From assembly GCA_001942045.1 (NCBI GenBank), contig MSTD01000001.1:103987-167986 (forward strand): a stretch of DNA of 64,000 nucleotides, read 5' to 3'. Under the pieces are notes generated by a model that made no database searches, was not told where the DNA came from, and saw nothing but the letters and a program-made list of their open reading frames with translations. The position numbers and the translations under genes were made by a program. Source of the DNA: Mycolicibacterium porcinum (GTDB lineage Bacteria > Actinomycetota > Actinomycetes > Mycobacteriales > Mycobacteriaceae). This document shows, in pieces, positions 27,257 to 36,107 of this stretch. Numbering within the stretch: position 1 is the first letter of the stretch; each line of letters opens with the position of its first letter.

Positions 27257-29515
27257 CTAGTCGGTGTCGGCCGATACCACCGACGTGACGCGATGGATGG
27301 CGAACTCCCGCACTCGCCCGGCGGCCGGATCGAATGCGGTGAGCTGACCGCCGCGCACGTTGATGGGGGAGACCACCCGCTGCGTGGCCACCCCGGCGGG
27401 GTCGACGTAGCCGATCACCACGGAGGTCTGGTTGATTGCGGCGTCCTGCAGCTGGGTGATGGCCATCGCCGGGTCCAGGCGGACACTGGCGAACGGCCCG
27501 GACGCCACCTTGCGCAGGACCGCGACGATCGCGCCGAGGGTCTGGGCGGTCGGTGGGGTGGGCGGCCGGTAGACGCGGCGGCGGGTCGGTGCGACGACGC
27601 GCGAGCCGCGGGCCCTGATGTCGACGACGGTGCCGGTGGAGTCCTCGGCGGCCGGAGCGAACCCGGCCTCCCGCAGCACCGTGAGTACGTCGGCGATCGG
27701 GGCCTGCGACACCGCCACGGTCGGGGCGAGCAGCCGCAGCTCGAGGCGGTCGGCGCCCGGCGACGCGACCGCCTGTGCCAGCAGCGCGGGATCCTCACAT
27801 CGCAGGAACGACGCGGCCATGCCGACGCGCAGCTGGCCGTGGCGGCGCGCGACGTCATCGATGAGGTACGTCAACCCTTGCGGCACCGGGGTTTTCGAGT
27901 GCTTCTCGAACAGGGTGTGCAGCTCGCTGGCGGTCCGGCCGGCATCGAGTGCACGCCGGATGGACGGTTCGCTGATCCGGTAGACCATGGCCGCACCCGC
28001 CGATTCGACGGTGGCCACCTCGGCCAGGTGCTCGGCCAGATCCCGCTCCAGCGGGCCGGGCACGATCACGGTGAGATCGGCTTGCAACAGGAAGTGGTCG
28101 AGCGGCTTGGGCAGGGCCTTCTCCATCGCCGCCAGCACGTCCTCGTCGGGGTCGCCGGCCAGCAGGCCGCGGGCCGGCGTGCTGATCGCGCCGCGGCCCA
28201 CCATGCCCAGCGAATGCGCTTCGGCGAGCAGGCCACTGACGGTGGCCGGCTGCAGCCGCGCCGCCCAGCGCGGCCGTCGCCACACCATCGCTCGCGCTGC
28301 CTCGGGGCCGTCGACCCCGGTGCCCGCCGGCAGCTCGGCGAGCACGCTCAGCATCAGCCGGCGGTCCAGTGGCGCCGCGGTCGAGTACAGCGAATCCGAC
28401 AGCGCGGCAAAGGGTTTGTTGTCCGGCCCACGGCTGCCGATCAGGGCGGGGCGGGCCGGCAGGTCCAGCCAGGTTGCGGCCAGCAGGTGCCAGCGAGCGG
28501 CGGTGGGGGACTCGACGAACCGGTCGGCGGCCACCGTCGGCGCCCAGTAGGGCCCGGTGCCGTCACCCGGGTCCGGTTCGGGCATCCCGGCCGCGATCAG
28601 CCCCGCGCCCGCGGCCAGCTCCAGCAGCAGCCCGAGCCGAGGCTCGTCGATGCCGGTGGTCTTGGCCAGGCGTTTGACGTCACGCACCCCGAGACCGCCG
28701 TTGCGCAACTCGGGAACCGGTGTGCTGCCCAGGGTTTCGATGATCAGGTCGATCTCGCGCAGCAGGTCGATGGCCGCACCGGCAGCCACCGCGTCCACAT
28801 CGGCGGGCGTCGTCGACGTCGTCTCGAGTGCCGGTGCGGTCAACTCCACCGGGCCGGGTGCCTCGCCGCGCATCACCTGGCCGACCACCCGGGGCAGGAT
28901 CACCGTCTCGTCGTCGATCCGGCGCAGCAGCCCGGCCTCCACCAGCCGCGGCACCGGACGGTCGGGCGGGGTGCCGGGTGCCGCGTCGCGCGTGCGGCCC
29001 ATGGGCGAACCCTCCAGCAGCCGGGCCAGCAGATCGCTCTGGGCTTCGTCGAGCCCCTCGAGCAGGGCGGCGATCTCGTCGGCGCGGCGGTCGGACACCT
29101 CGACGGCGGCCTGGCCGACGAACCAGGGCAGACCGGCGGCCGCCTCGGGCGCCACCCGGACGGTCGCGTCGCCCCACACCAGGGCCCGCTCGCGCAGATC
29201 CTCCAGCGCGGTCGTCACATCATCGGCGCCGACGCGCTCGCCCAGCAGGTCGCTCACCTCGGACACCGGGACCGGGCGGGTGTCGGCGTGCAGCACCAGC
29301 AGCGCATCCAGGACGGCCAGCCGCAGGAAGTCCAGGGAATCGGTGGCAGCCTTCACCGACTGCCGTGAGGTGGCGCGCGCGGCAAGCGCGGCGATGGTTC
29401 CCGGTGGCGGCTGGCTCAGGTCGGGCCGCAGTTCCAGCAGGCGGATGAGGCCCTTGTCGTCGAGGTCGGACAGCCAGGCACCCAGCGGGAATCCGGGAGT
29501 CTGTGCGGCGGTCAT
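27257..29515 (-). CDS. Helicase-associated domain protein (Rv0862c-like)
   Basis: 752 residues from ATG 29515, preceded by CAGGAT. The protein lacks Walker motifs. It begins with GAWLSDLDDKGLIRLLELRPDL and contains winged-helix-like segments (AVLDALLVLHADTRPVPVSEVSDLLG). Near the end are VYRPPTPPTAQTLGAIVAVL and VIGYVDPAGVATQRVVSPINVRGGQLTAFD, a WYL-like beta module. Its conserved place beside xpb suggests a DNA-binding partner of the helicase; this is inference from synteny. Confidence 0.85.
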   Translation of the reverse strand: MTAAQTPGFPLGAWLSDLDDKGLIRLLELRPDLSQPPPGTIAALAARATSRQSVKAATDSLDFLRLAVLDALLVLHADTRPVPVSEVSDLLGERVGADDVTTALEDLRERALVWGDATVRVAPEAAAGLPWFVGQAAVEVSDRRADEIAALLEGLDEAQSDLLARLLEGSPMGRTRDAAPGTPPDRPVPRLVEAGLLRRIDDETVILPRVVGQVMRGEAPGPVELTAPALETTSTTPADVDAVAAGAAIDLLREIDLIIETLGSTPVPELRNGGLGVRDVKRLAKTTGIDEPRLGLLLELAAGAGLIAAGMPEPDPGDGTGPYWAPTVAADRFVESPTAARWHLLAATWLDLPARPALIGSRGPDNKPFAALSDSLYSTAAPLDRRLMLSVLAELPAGTGVDGPEAARAMVWRRPRWAARLQPATVSGLLAEAHSLGMVGRGAISTPARGLLAGDPDEDVLAAMEKALPKPLDHFLLQADLTVIVPGPLERDLAEHLAEVATVESAGAAMVYRISEPSIRRALDAGRTASELHTLFEKHSKTPVPQGLTYLIDDVARRHGQLRVGMAASFLRCEDPALLAQAVASPGADRLELRLLAPTVAVSQAPIADVLTVLREAGFAPAAEDSTGTVVDIRARGSRVVAPTRRRVYRPPTPPTAQTLGAIVAVLRKVASGPFASVRLDPAMAITQLQDAAINQTSVVIGYVDPAGVATQRVVSPINVRGGQLTAFDPAAGRVREFAIHRVTSVVSADTD

Positions 29516-29573
29516 ATCCTGACCAGCGTAAAGCAGCCCGCCGGTCTCGCCACCAGATGAGGAGCCTGCCACA

Positions 29574-29771
29574 ATGTGGAGCGTGGCTGACAACAAGAAG
29601 AACCATTACGTCGACAACGGCTGGCCCGTGCTCTCCGATGGCGATGATCACGCCGTGAGCGAGCTCGCGACCGACCGCACCGGCGCACTGTCCCCGTTCG
29701 GCGATGTGACCTTCCCATTGCCGGCCGAAGAGCTGCCGTTCATCCAGTCGGCCACCGTCGTCAACAGGTAA
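29574..29771 (+). CDS. Conserved small hypothetical protein (Rv0863 position)
   Basis: 65 residues, acidic and probably soluble: [21 protein letters not shown], then [12 protein letters not shown]. No domain recognised. It is divergent from the helicase-associated gene across 58 nt and ends 2 nt before moaC, so it is the first gene of the moaC operon. GTG at 29583 is an alternative start. Real coding is supported by the conserved position. Confidence 0.7.
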   Translation: MWSVADNKKNHYVDNGWPVLSDGDDHAVSELATDRTGALSPFGDVTFPLPAEELPFIQSATVVNR

Positions 29772-29773
29772 TA

Positions 29774-30247
29774 GTGGGACTGTCGCACCTCGACGAGTCT
29801 GGCGCGGCACACATGGTCGACGTCTCGGCCAAGGACGTCACCAAACGCACCGCGTCGGCCGTGGGCACCCTGCACACGCGGCGGGACGTGGTGGCCCTGA
29901 TCGCCTCGGGCGGCCTGCCCAAGGGCGATGCCCTGGCCACCGCGCGGGTGGCCGGAATCATGGCCGCCAAGCGGACTCCCGAGCTGATCCCGCTGTGCCA
30001 TCAGCTGGCGCTGACCGGCGTCGACGTGGATTTCGACATCCGCGATGCCGCGGTGGCCATCACCGCCACCGTGAGCAGCACCGACCGCACCGGCGTCGAG
30101 ATGGAAGCTTTGACCGCGGTGAGCGTCGCCGCGCTGACGCTGTACGACATGATCAAGGCCGTCGACCCCGCCGCACGCATCGACGACATCAAAGTGGTGC
30201 GCAAAGAAGGCGGTAAAACGGGATTGTGGGAAAGAACAACACAGTGA
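29774..30247 (+). CDS. moaC: Cyclic pyranopterin monophosphate synthase MoaC
   Basis: 157 residues from GTG 29774. MoaC converts the MoaA product to cyclic pyranopterin monophosphate in molybdenum-cofactor synthesis. Conserved blocks: [42 protein letters not shown] (here [16 protein letters not shown]), and [21 protein letters not shown] with the catalytic lysine and aspartate, then VRKEGGKTG. Its stop overlaps the mog GTG. Confidence 0.95.
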   Translation: MGLSHLDESGAAHMVDVSAKDVTKRTASAVGTLHTRRDVVALIASGGLPKGDALATARVAGIMAAKRTPELIPLCHQLALTGVDVDFDIRDAAVAITATVSSTDRTGVEMEALTAVSVAALTLYDMIKAVDPAARIDDIKVVRKEGGKTGLWERTTQ

Positions 30248-30726
30248 CGCGGTCGGCGCGGGTCATCATCGCCTCTACCCGTGCCGCAGCAGGGGTGTAC
30301 GACGACCGGACCGGCCCCCTCATCGTCAGCTGGCTCTCCGACCGCGGATACGACGTCACCGAGCAGGTGGTGGTCGCCGACGGACACGCCGTGGGCGATG
30401 CCCTACGCGCGGCCCTGTCGGAGCGCGTCGACCTGATCATCACCTCCGGTGGCACCGGTATCTCACCGACCGACGCGACCCCGGAATCCACCATGTCGGT
30501 GCTCGACTATCAGATTCCTGGGCTGGCCGATGCCATCCGGCGAGCCGGTGCGCACAAGGTGCCCACCGCGGTGTTGTCCCGTGGCGTATGCGGCGTCGCC
30601 GGGCGCACCCTGATCGTCAACCTGCCCGGGTCGCCCGGCGGGGTGAAAGACGGGCTGGGCGTACTGGCCGGAGTGCTGGAGCATGCCCTGGACCAGCTCA
30701 GTGGAAAGGACCATCCGACGCGATGA
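30244..30726 (+). CDS. mog: Molybdopterin adenylyltransferase-type protein Mog
   Basis: 160 residues from GTG 30244, which overlaps the moaC stop as GTGA; this start also matches the shorter Rv0865 N-terminus. Signatures: [17 protein letters not shown] (MPT-binding) and [10 protein letters not shown], then [16 protein letters not shown]. It adenylates molybdopterin or binds it before molybdate insertion. Second step-set of the operon with moaC and moaE. Confidence 0.93.
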   Translation: MTRSARVIIASTRAAAGVYDDRTGPLIVSWLSDRGYDVTEQVVVADGHAVGDALRAALSERVDLIITSGGTGISPTDATPESTMSVLDYQIPGLADAIRRAGAHKVPTAVLSRGVCGVAGRTLIVNLPGSPGGVKDGLGVLAGVLEHALDQLSGKDHPTR

Positions 30727-30751
30727 GCGCTTGCGCGAAGAGGAGACAAAT

Positions 30752-31180
30752 ATGAGCGCAACCGTCGTACGTGTCGAACTGACCGAGACGCCGATCTCGC
30801 TGACCGAGTACGAGGCACTGGTGGCTCATGAGGCGGCCGGCGCGGTGGTCGGGTTCTCGGGGGTGGTGCGCGATCACGACGGCGGCCGCTCGGTCACCCG
30901 GCTCGACTATTCCGCGCACCCCAACGCTCTTCAAACCTTGCAGGAGGTGGCCGCCGAGGTGGCCGCGCAGGCCACCGGCGTGCGCGCGATCGCGGTCAGT
31001 CACCGCATCGGAACCCTGCATATAGGAGACGCCGCCCTGGTGGCCGCTGTGGCAGCGGACCATCGCAGAGCGGCGTTCGAAACCTGTGCCCACCTCGTCG
31101 ACACCGTCAAAGAGCGGCTACCGGTGTGGAAACACCAGTACTTCTCCGACGGCACCGACGAGTGGGTCGGTTCGGCCTGA
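30752..31180 (+). CDS. moaE: Molybdopterin synthase catalytic subunit MoaE
   Basis: 142 residues from ATG 30752, which follows GAGGAG. Motifs: [54 protein letters not shown] and the catalytic-lysine segment [16 protein letters not shown]. It forms molybdopterin synthase with MoaD, inserting two sulfurs into cPMP. It ends 3 nt from the convergent rpfA stop, with no visible terminator between them. Confidence 0.95.
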   Translation: MSATVVRVELTETPISLTEYEALVAHEAAGAVVGFSGVVRDHDGGRSVTRLDYSAHPNALQTLQEVAAEVAAQATGVRAIAVSHRIGTLHIGDAALVAAVAADHRRAAFETCAHLVDTVKERLPVWKHQYFSDGTDEWVGSA

Positions 31181-31183
31181 AAC

Positions 31184-31930
<747 letters not shown>

Positions 31931-31986
31931 GTTCGTCGTTGACCCCTGCCCGATGGATGGAGCTCGGCGCTATCGGTCTGGGGTAG

Positions 31987-32010
31987 GTCAATTGATTAGG
32001 GTCGATTGAC
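31987..32010. promoter_or_regulatory. Inverted repeat in the rpfA promoter region
   Basis: Arms GTCAATTGA (31987-31995) and TCGATTGAC (32002-32010) match with one mismatch around a 6-nt spacer. They lie ~60 nt upstream of the riboswitch. Probably a protein-binding site; no regulator can be named with confidence. Confidence 0.45.
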
Positions 32011-32180
32011 TTGGGAATGAACGGTAACGGCTCCCCGCAATCCCGTCACCTTTAGCGGCCTCGGGCGTTTTGGCCCTGAGCAAACTCTAAAAGTTGTTTA
32101 AAGGTGCAGGTTATTTTCGCGTTGTCGCAGGTCGGTGCGGCGCTCCACCGCGCTGTAGCCAGCTCGTGACCATTTCGTTA

Positions 32181-32196
32181 TGTGATGCAAATCACG
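32181..32196. promoter_or_regulatory. CRP-type binding site upstream of rpfA
   Basis: TGTGATGCAAATCACG matches the mycobacterial CRP consensus TGTGA-N6-TCACA at 9 of 10 positions. It lies directly after the moaD stop, ~250 nt upstream of the riboswitch. CRP (Rv3676) is known to activate rpfA directly in M. tuberculosis, so the site fits established biology. Confidence 0.8.
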
Positions 32197-32460
32197 TTAG
32201 CCGCCGGCGAAGGGTGGTAACACATCAATGGTCTGATGCGTTGATACCGGCTTGCCCAAATCGCGGACCGCCATCCCGTCCAACAGGTATGAGCAGCGCT
32301 TTAGCACCCGTGCGAGTTCGGCATGGCGACCGCTGAGCTGCTCGACGAGCGTCGCGATCGTGGAATCCTTTGCCAAATCTAACGTTTCCGTATCAACTCC
32401 GGCCGCGGCGGCTGCAGCGGCGAAATAACGGACCGTTACGGCAACGGTGTGCTCGGTCAT
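32197..32460 (-). CDS. moaD: Molybdopterin synthase sulfur carrier MoaD
   Basis: 87 residues, ubiquitin-like fold: VTVRYFAAAAAAAG at the start and the obligate C-terminal Gly-Gly (VLPPFAGG) that carries thiocarboxylate sulfur to MoaE. Its ATG directly abuts the moaA stop (0-nt gap). The CRP-type site begins where its stop ends. Confidence 0.93.
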   Translation of the reverse strand: MTEHTVAVTVRYFAAAAAAAGVDTETLDLAKDSTIATLVEQLSGRHAELARVLKRCSYLLDGMAVRDLGKPVSTHQTIDVLPPFAGG

Positions 32461-33534
32461 CTAGCCGCCGATCGCACTCATCGGCCGCACCGGTTGCACG
32501 AAGTCCGGGTCGTTGATGCCGTGCCCCGCGGGCTTGGCCCACATGGCCGTCCGCCAAGCCGCTTCGATGGCGTCGTCGTCGGCGCCCCCGCGCAGCAGCC
32601 CGCGCAGATCGCTCTCCTCCGTGGAGAACAGGCAGCTACGGATCTGACCGTCGGCGGTCAGCCTGGTGCGGTCACAGGCCGAACAGAAGGCGTGCGACAC
32701 CGAGGCGATCACTCCGACCGCTCCGGCCGGGTGGTCGGCGCCGGCGGCGACCTGCCACAGCTCGGCCGGCGCGGAGCCGCGCGGCCTCGGATCGGGTCGC
32801 AGGTCGAAGTGACGGCCCAGGGTGGTCAGGATGGCCTCGGCGTCGATCACGGTGCCGCGTTGCCAGGTATGCCCGGCGTCCAGCGGCATCTGCTCGATGA
32901 TCCGCAGCTGGTATCCGTGATCCAGGCAGTAGCCCAGCAGGCTCACCACGTCGTCGAGGCCCGAGACGGGATCGAGCACCGCATTGACCTTCACCGGTTC
33001 CAGCCCCGCCGCCTTGGCCGCTGCCAGGCCTTCGAGCACGTCGGCCAACCGGTCGCGGCGGGTGATCCGGGCGAAGTGGGCGGCGTCGATGCTGTCCAGT
33101 GACACGTTGATCCGGTCCAGCCCGGCCTGTTTGAGGCCGGCCGCGCGCCGGGCCAGCCCGATGCCGTTGGTGGTCAGGGTGATCTCCGGCCGTGGCTGCA
33201 GCGCTGCCGCGGCGGCCACCACCTCTTCCAGATGACGGGTCACCAACGGTTCGCCGCCGGTGAACCGCACGCTGGTGATGCCGAGCCGGGTGACGGCGAT
33301 GCGCAGCAGCCGGCTCAGCTCCTCAGCGCTCAACAGCGCCTCGCCGGGCAACCAGTCCAGCCCCTCGGCCGGCATGCAGTAGGTGCATCGCAGATTGCAC
33401 TTGTCGGTCAGCGAGACCCGAAGGTCGGTAGCGGCGCGGCCGTAGGTATCCACCAGCGGGCCCGTCGTCGGGGCCGGATCGAGAGGTGGGGCGGACCGAT
33501 GTACGGAAGGCAGCCCGAGCGAGGTCAGGGTCAT
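32461..33534 (-). CDS. moaA: GTP 3',8-cyclase MoaA (radical SAM)
   Basis: 357 residues from ATG 33534. N-terminal radical-SAM cluster CNLRCTYC (CxxxCxxC) and FTGGEPLV; C-terminal second cluster CSACDRTRLTADGQIRSC; C-terminus ends in Gly-Gly. It makes 3',8-cyclo-GTP, the MoaC substrate. ATG overlaps the upstream YccF gene stop as ATGA. Order yccF-moaA-moaD-rpfA on the minus strand, opposite to moaC-mog-moaE. Confidence 0.95.
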   Translation of the reverse strand: MTLTSLGLPSVHRSAPPLDPAPTTGPLVDTYGRAATDLRVSLTDKCNLRCTYCMPAEGLDWLPGEALLSAEELSRLLRIAVTRLGITSVRFTGGEPLVTRHLEEVVAAAAALQPRPEITLTTNGIGLARRAAGLKQAGLDRINVSLDSIDAAHFARITRRDRLADVLEGLAAAKAAGLEPVKVNAVLDPVSGLDDVVSLLGYCLDHGYQLRIIEQMPLDAGHTWQRGTVIDAEAILTTLGRHFDLRPDPRPRGSAPAELWQVAAGADHPAGAVGVIASVSHAFCSACDRTRLTADGQIRSCLFSTEESDLRGLLRGGADDDAIEAAWRTAMWAKPAGHGINDPDFVQPVRPMSAIGG

Positions 33535-33923
33535 ACCGCGGCCTTCAGCGAGTCGACCGGGACGATGTCCTTGCCGAGCGGCACGAGCGAGACCGGGATC
33601 ATCTTGAGATCGGCCAGTGCCAACGGGATTCCGATGATGGTGACGGCCATGGCCACCGCGCTCACCAAATGGCCGAGCGCCAGCCACCAGCCGAACAGGA
33701 TGATCCAGATGATGTTGCCGACCAGTGCGCCGGGCCGGGTCCCTGGTTTGTCGACGATCGTGCGGCCGAACGGCCACAGGGCATACGAGGCGATGCGCAG
33801 CGAGGCGAACCCGAACGGGATCGTGATGATCAGCACGAAGCAGATCAGCGCGGCCAGCAGGTATCCCAGCGCCAGCCACAGGCCGCCGAAGATCAACCAG
33901 ATGATGTTCAGAATCACTCGCAT
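33531..33923 (-). CDS. YccF-domain membrane protein
   Basis: 130 residues with two copies of the YccF signature: ILNIIWLIFGGLWLALGYLLAALICFVLIITIPFG and NIIWIILFGWWLALGHLVSAVAMAVTIIGIPLA. Each contributes about two membrane helices, four in total. Function unknown. It is the first gene of the moaA-moaD transcription unit, with an ATGA overlap to moaA. Confidence 0.88.
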   Translation of the reverse strand: MRVILNIIWLIFGGLWLALGYLLAALICFVLIITIPFGFASLRIASYALWPFGRTIVDKPGTRPGALVGNIIWIILFGWWLALGHLVSAVAMAVTIIGIPLALADLKMIPVSLVPLGKDIVPVDSLKAAV

Positions 33924-34013
33924 TACCGGCGCATCTCTCTTCCAGAGGTGGTTTCAAGCGTACCGAGTAATAGGGGTGAAGCATCGAGCGAGGGCCGAGT
34001 AAGATCGCTCCAT

Positions 34014-34038
34014 CGCGTCCCGGCGCTGACGGGACGCG
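34014..34038. other. Hairpin in the leader region before the cold-shock gene
   Basis: Arms CGCGTCCC (34014-34021) and GGGACGCG (34031-34038) are perfect complements around a 9-nt loop. They lie 47 nt upstream of the cold-shock gene start and ~90 nt upstream of the divergent YccF start. A structured 5' leader is typical of cold-shock mRNAs; an operator is the alternative. Confidence 0.5.
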
Positions 34039-34085
34039 AACTTTATGTGTGTACGTAGTTCTGACAAGACGAGCGGGTGAGTGCA

Positions 34086-34496
34086 GTGCCGACCGGCAAG
34101 GTGAAGTGGTACGACGCCGAAAAGGGCTTCGGCTTCCTGTCCCAGGAGGACGGTGAGGACGTCTACGTGCGGTCCTCGGCGTTGCCCGCGGGTGTCGAGG
34201 GCCTCAAGGCCGGTCAACGTGTCGAGTTCGGCGTTGCGGCAGGCCGTCGCGGCCCGCAGGCGTTGAGCCTCAAGCTCATCGACCCGCCGCCGAGCCTGAG
34301 CCGGGCCCGCCGCGAGGCCGAGCGTCCCGAGCACAAGCACACTCCCGATGAGCTGCACGGCATGGTCTCGGACATGATCACGCTGCTGGAGGACATCGTG
34401 CAGCCCGAGCTGCGCAAGGGCCGCTACCCCGACCGTAAGGTCGCGCGCCGGGTGTCCGAGGTGGTCAAGGCTGTCGCGCAGGAGCTCGACGCCTAG
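34086..34496 (+). CDS. cspB: Cold-shock domain protein with C-terminal extension (CspB-like)
   Basis: 136 residues from GTG 34086 ([27 protein letters not shown]...), chosen to match the M. tuberculosis Rv0871 start; GTG 34077 is also in frame. Residues 1-66 form the CSD with RNP1 (KGFGFL) and RNP2 (VYVR). An extra ~70-residue helical tail ([22 protein letters not shown]) is characteristic of this mycobacterial subfamily. Binds single-stranded nucleic acid. Confidence 0.9.
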   Translation: MPTGKVKWYDAEKGFGFLSQEDGEDVYVRSSALPAGVEGLKAGQRVEFGVAAGRRGPQALSLKLIDPPPSLSRARREAERPEHKHTPDELHGMVSDMITLLEDIVQPELRKGRYPDRKVARRVSEVVKAVAQELDA

Positions 34497-34515
34497 TACC
34501 CGCGCGCCGAACGTC

Positions 34516-34556
34516 GGCTTGTGGTCGAGGATCTGTTGATTTCCCGAACACAAGCC
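34516..34556. other. Inverted repeat between the cold-shock gene and the GST gene
   Basis: GGCTTGTG (34516-34523) and CACAAGCC (34549-34556) are perfect complements 25 nt apart. They sit just after the cold-shock stop and end 25 nt before the next gene start. Could be an operator for that gene or a loose terminator. Confidence 0.4.
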
Positions 34557-34581
34557 AACTCTCGACGGGCATGCTGGGTTC

Positions 34582-35598
34582 ATGACCCAGGGCTCCTACG
34601 TCGCTTCCGGCAGCGGTGAGTTCAACCGCGACACCAACTACATCACCACCAGGATCACCGCCGACGGTCGTGACGGCTATCCCGTCGAGCCGGGCCGGTA
34701 TCGGCTGATCGTTGCGCGGGCCTGTCCGTGGGCCAACCGCACGATCATCGTGCGACGGCTGTTGGGTCTGGAAAGTGTTCTGTCCATTGGCTTTTGCGGT
34801 CCGACGCACGATGCGCGCAGCTGGACGTTCGACCTCGACCCCGATGGGCTCGACCCGGTGCTCAAGATCCCGCGGTTGCAGGATGCGTACTTCAAGCGAG
34901 ATCCCGAGTATCCGAAGGGCATCACCGTGCCCGCGATCGTCGAGGTCGCCTCGGGCGCGGTGGTGACCAACGACTTCGCCCAGATGACGCTGGACTTCTC
35001 TACCGAGTGGACGGCGTACCACCGCGAGGGCGCGCCGCAGCTGTATCCCGAGCCGTTGCGCGACGAGATCGACACCGTGGCCAAGCGCATCTACACCGAG
35101 GTCAACAACGGCGTCTACCGGTGCGGTTTCGCCGGCTCACAGGAGGCCTATGACAAGGCCTACGACCGGTTGTTCACCGCGCTCGACTGGCTGACCGACC
35201 GGCTGAGCACTCAGCGTTATCTGGTGGGCGACACCATCACCGAGGCCGATGTGCGCCTGTTCACCACGCTGGCTCGGTTCGACCCGGTCTATCACGGTCA
35301 TTTCAAGTGCAACCGGGCCAAGCTCGCCGAGATGGACGTGCTCTGGGCGTACGCGCGGGACCTGTTCCAGACGCCCGGCTTCGGTGACACCATCGACTTC
35401 GTCCAGATCAAGCAGCACTACTACATCGTGCATTCGGACATCAATCCGACGCAGATCGTGCCCAAGGGTCCGGACCTGGCCAACTGGCTCACGCCGCATG
35501 GCCGGGAAGCGTTGGGCGGCAGGCCTTTCGGTGACGGCACACCGCCGGGGCGGACGCCCGAGGGGGAGCGGGTACCGGCCGGGCACTCGGCGGGTTAG
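34582..35598 (+). CDS. Glutathione S-transferase-family protein, glutathionyl-hydroquinone reductase type
   Basis: 338 residues. The catalytic motif CPWANR (Cys48 in ARACPWANRT) and the helical GST-C domain (ALDWLTDRLSTQRYLVGDTITEADVRLFTTLARFD) match the Xi-class/YqjG family. Two tyrosines in HYYIVHSDINPTQIVP resemble the hydroquinone site. Mycobacteria use mycothiol instead of glutathione, so the thiol partner is probably mycothiol. It overlaps the convergent DUF2771 gene by 4 nt. Confidence 0.88.
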   Translation: MTQGSYVASGSGEFNRDTNYITTRITADGRDGYPVEPGRYRLIVARACPWANRTIIVRRLLGLESVLSIGFCGPTHDARSWTFDLDPDGLDPVLKIPRLQDAYFKRDPEYPKGITVPAIVEVASGAVVTNDFAQMTLDFSTEWTAYHREGAPQLYPEPLRDEIDTVAKRIYTEVNNGVYRCGFAGSQEAYDKAYDRLFTALDWLTDRLSTQRYLVGDTITEADVRLFTTLARFDPVYHGHFKCNRAKLAEMDVLWAYARDLFQTPGFGDTIDFVQIKQHYYIVHSDINPTQIVPKGPDLANWLTPHGREALGGRPFGDGTPPGRTPEGERVPAGHSAG

Positions 35599-36107
35599 CG
35601 CGGGTCCGCCCCGTCGCGGTCCGGCCAGACCGTGCTGACCGACCACTCGGCGTGCGGCAGGGCGAACTCCTCACCGTTCTGGTCCTGCACCAGGGTCAGC
35701 ATCTGGACCGCCAGCCCGGTGAGCCGGCCCCGGTTCGGATCGACCGTCGGGATGGTGACGGCCAGCGTCGTCTTGGGTGCGTAGTACGTAACCGTCGTAT
35801 CGATCGGGTTCTCATACACCCGCAGCAGCCGCCACGGTGCCCGGGCAACAGCGCTGGGAACCGAGAGCTGGACCGGGCTTTCCTTGGTGACGCGCAGTTC
35901 GCCGGCGTCCCGCGGTTCCTTGCAGTCGTCGAGGTTGAGCACCTCGCAGTACTGGAACGGCCCGACCCGCACCGAATGACCGTGCGAGTACGCACTGATC
36001 TCCGGCAGCTGATCGCCGTGTGCACTGTGCAGCCGCCAGACCCCCACCGAGGTGCCGGCGATCGCCAGCACGACCACGGCCGCCAGGGCCGCCAGGGCAC
36101 GCTTCAT
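35595..36107 (-). CDS. DUF2771-family exported protein (Rv0875c-like)
   Basis: 170 residues from ATG 36107, whose start overlaps the upstream MFS stop as ATGA. An N-terminal hydrophobic segment (ALAALAAVVVLAIAGTSVGVW) is a signal peptide or anchor. The rest is a beta-rich exported domain with a CxxxxxDDC pair (FQYCEVLNLDDCKEP). No function known. Coupled to the transporter. Confidence 0.8.
   Translation of the reverse strand: MKRALAALAAVVVLAIAGTSVGVWRLHSAHGDQLPEISAYSHGHSVRVGPFQYCEVLNLDDCKEPRDAGELRVTKESPVQLSVPSAVARAPWRLLRVYENPIDTTVTYYAPKTTLAVTIPTVDPNRGRLTGLAVQMLTLVQDQNGEEFALPHAEWSVSTVWPDRDGADPR

Noticed and set aside
26912..29368. 818-codon plus-strand open frame
   Set aside because: Antisense to the esterase and the helicase-associated gene; composition is of a GC-shadow frame.
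34497..34581. Promoter-less leader ORFs between the cold-shock and GST genes
   Set aside because: Too short, with no ribosome site or conserved motif.
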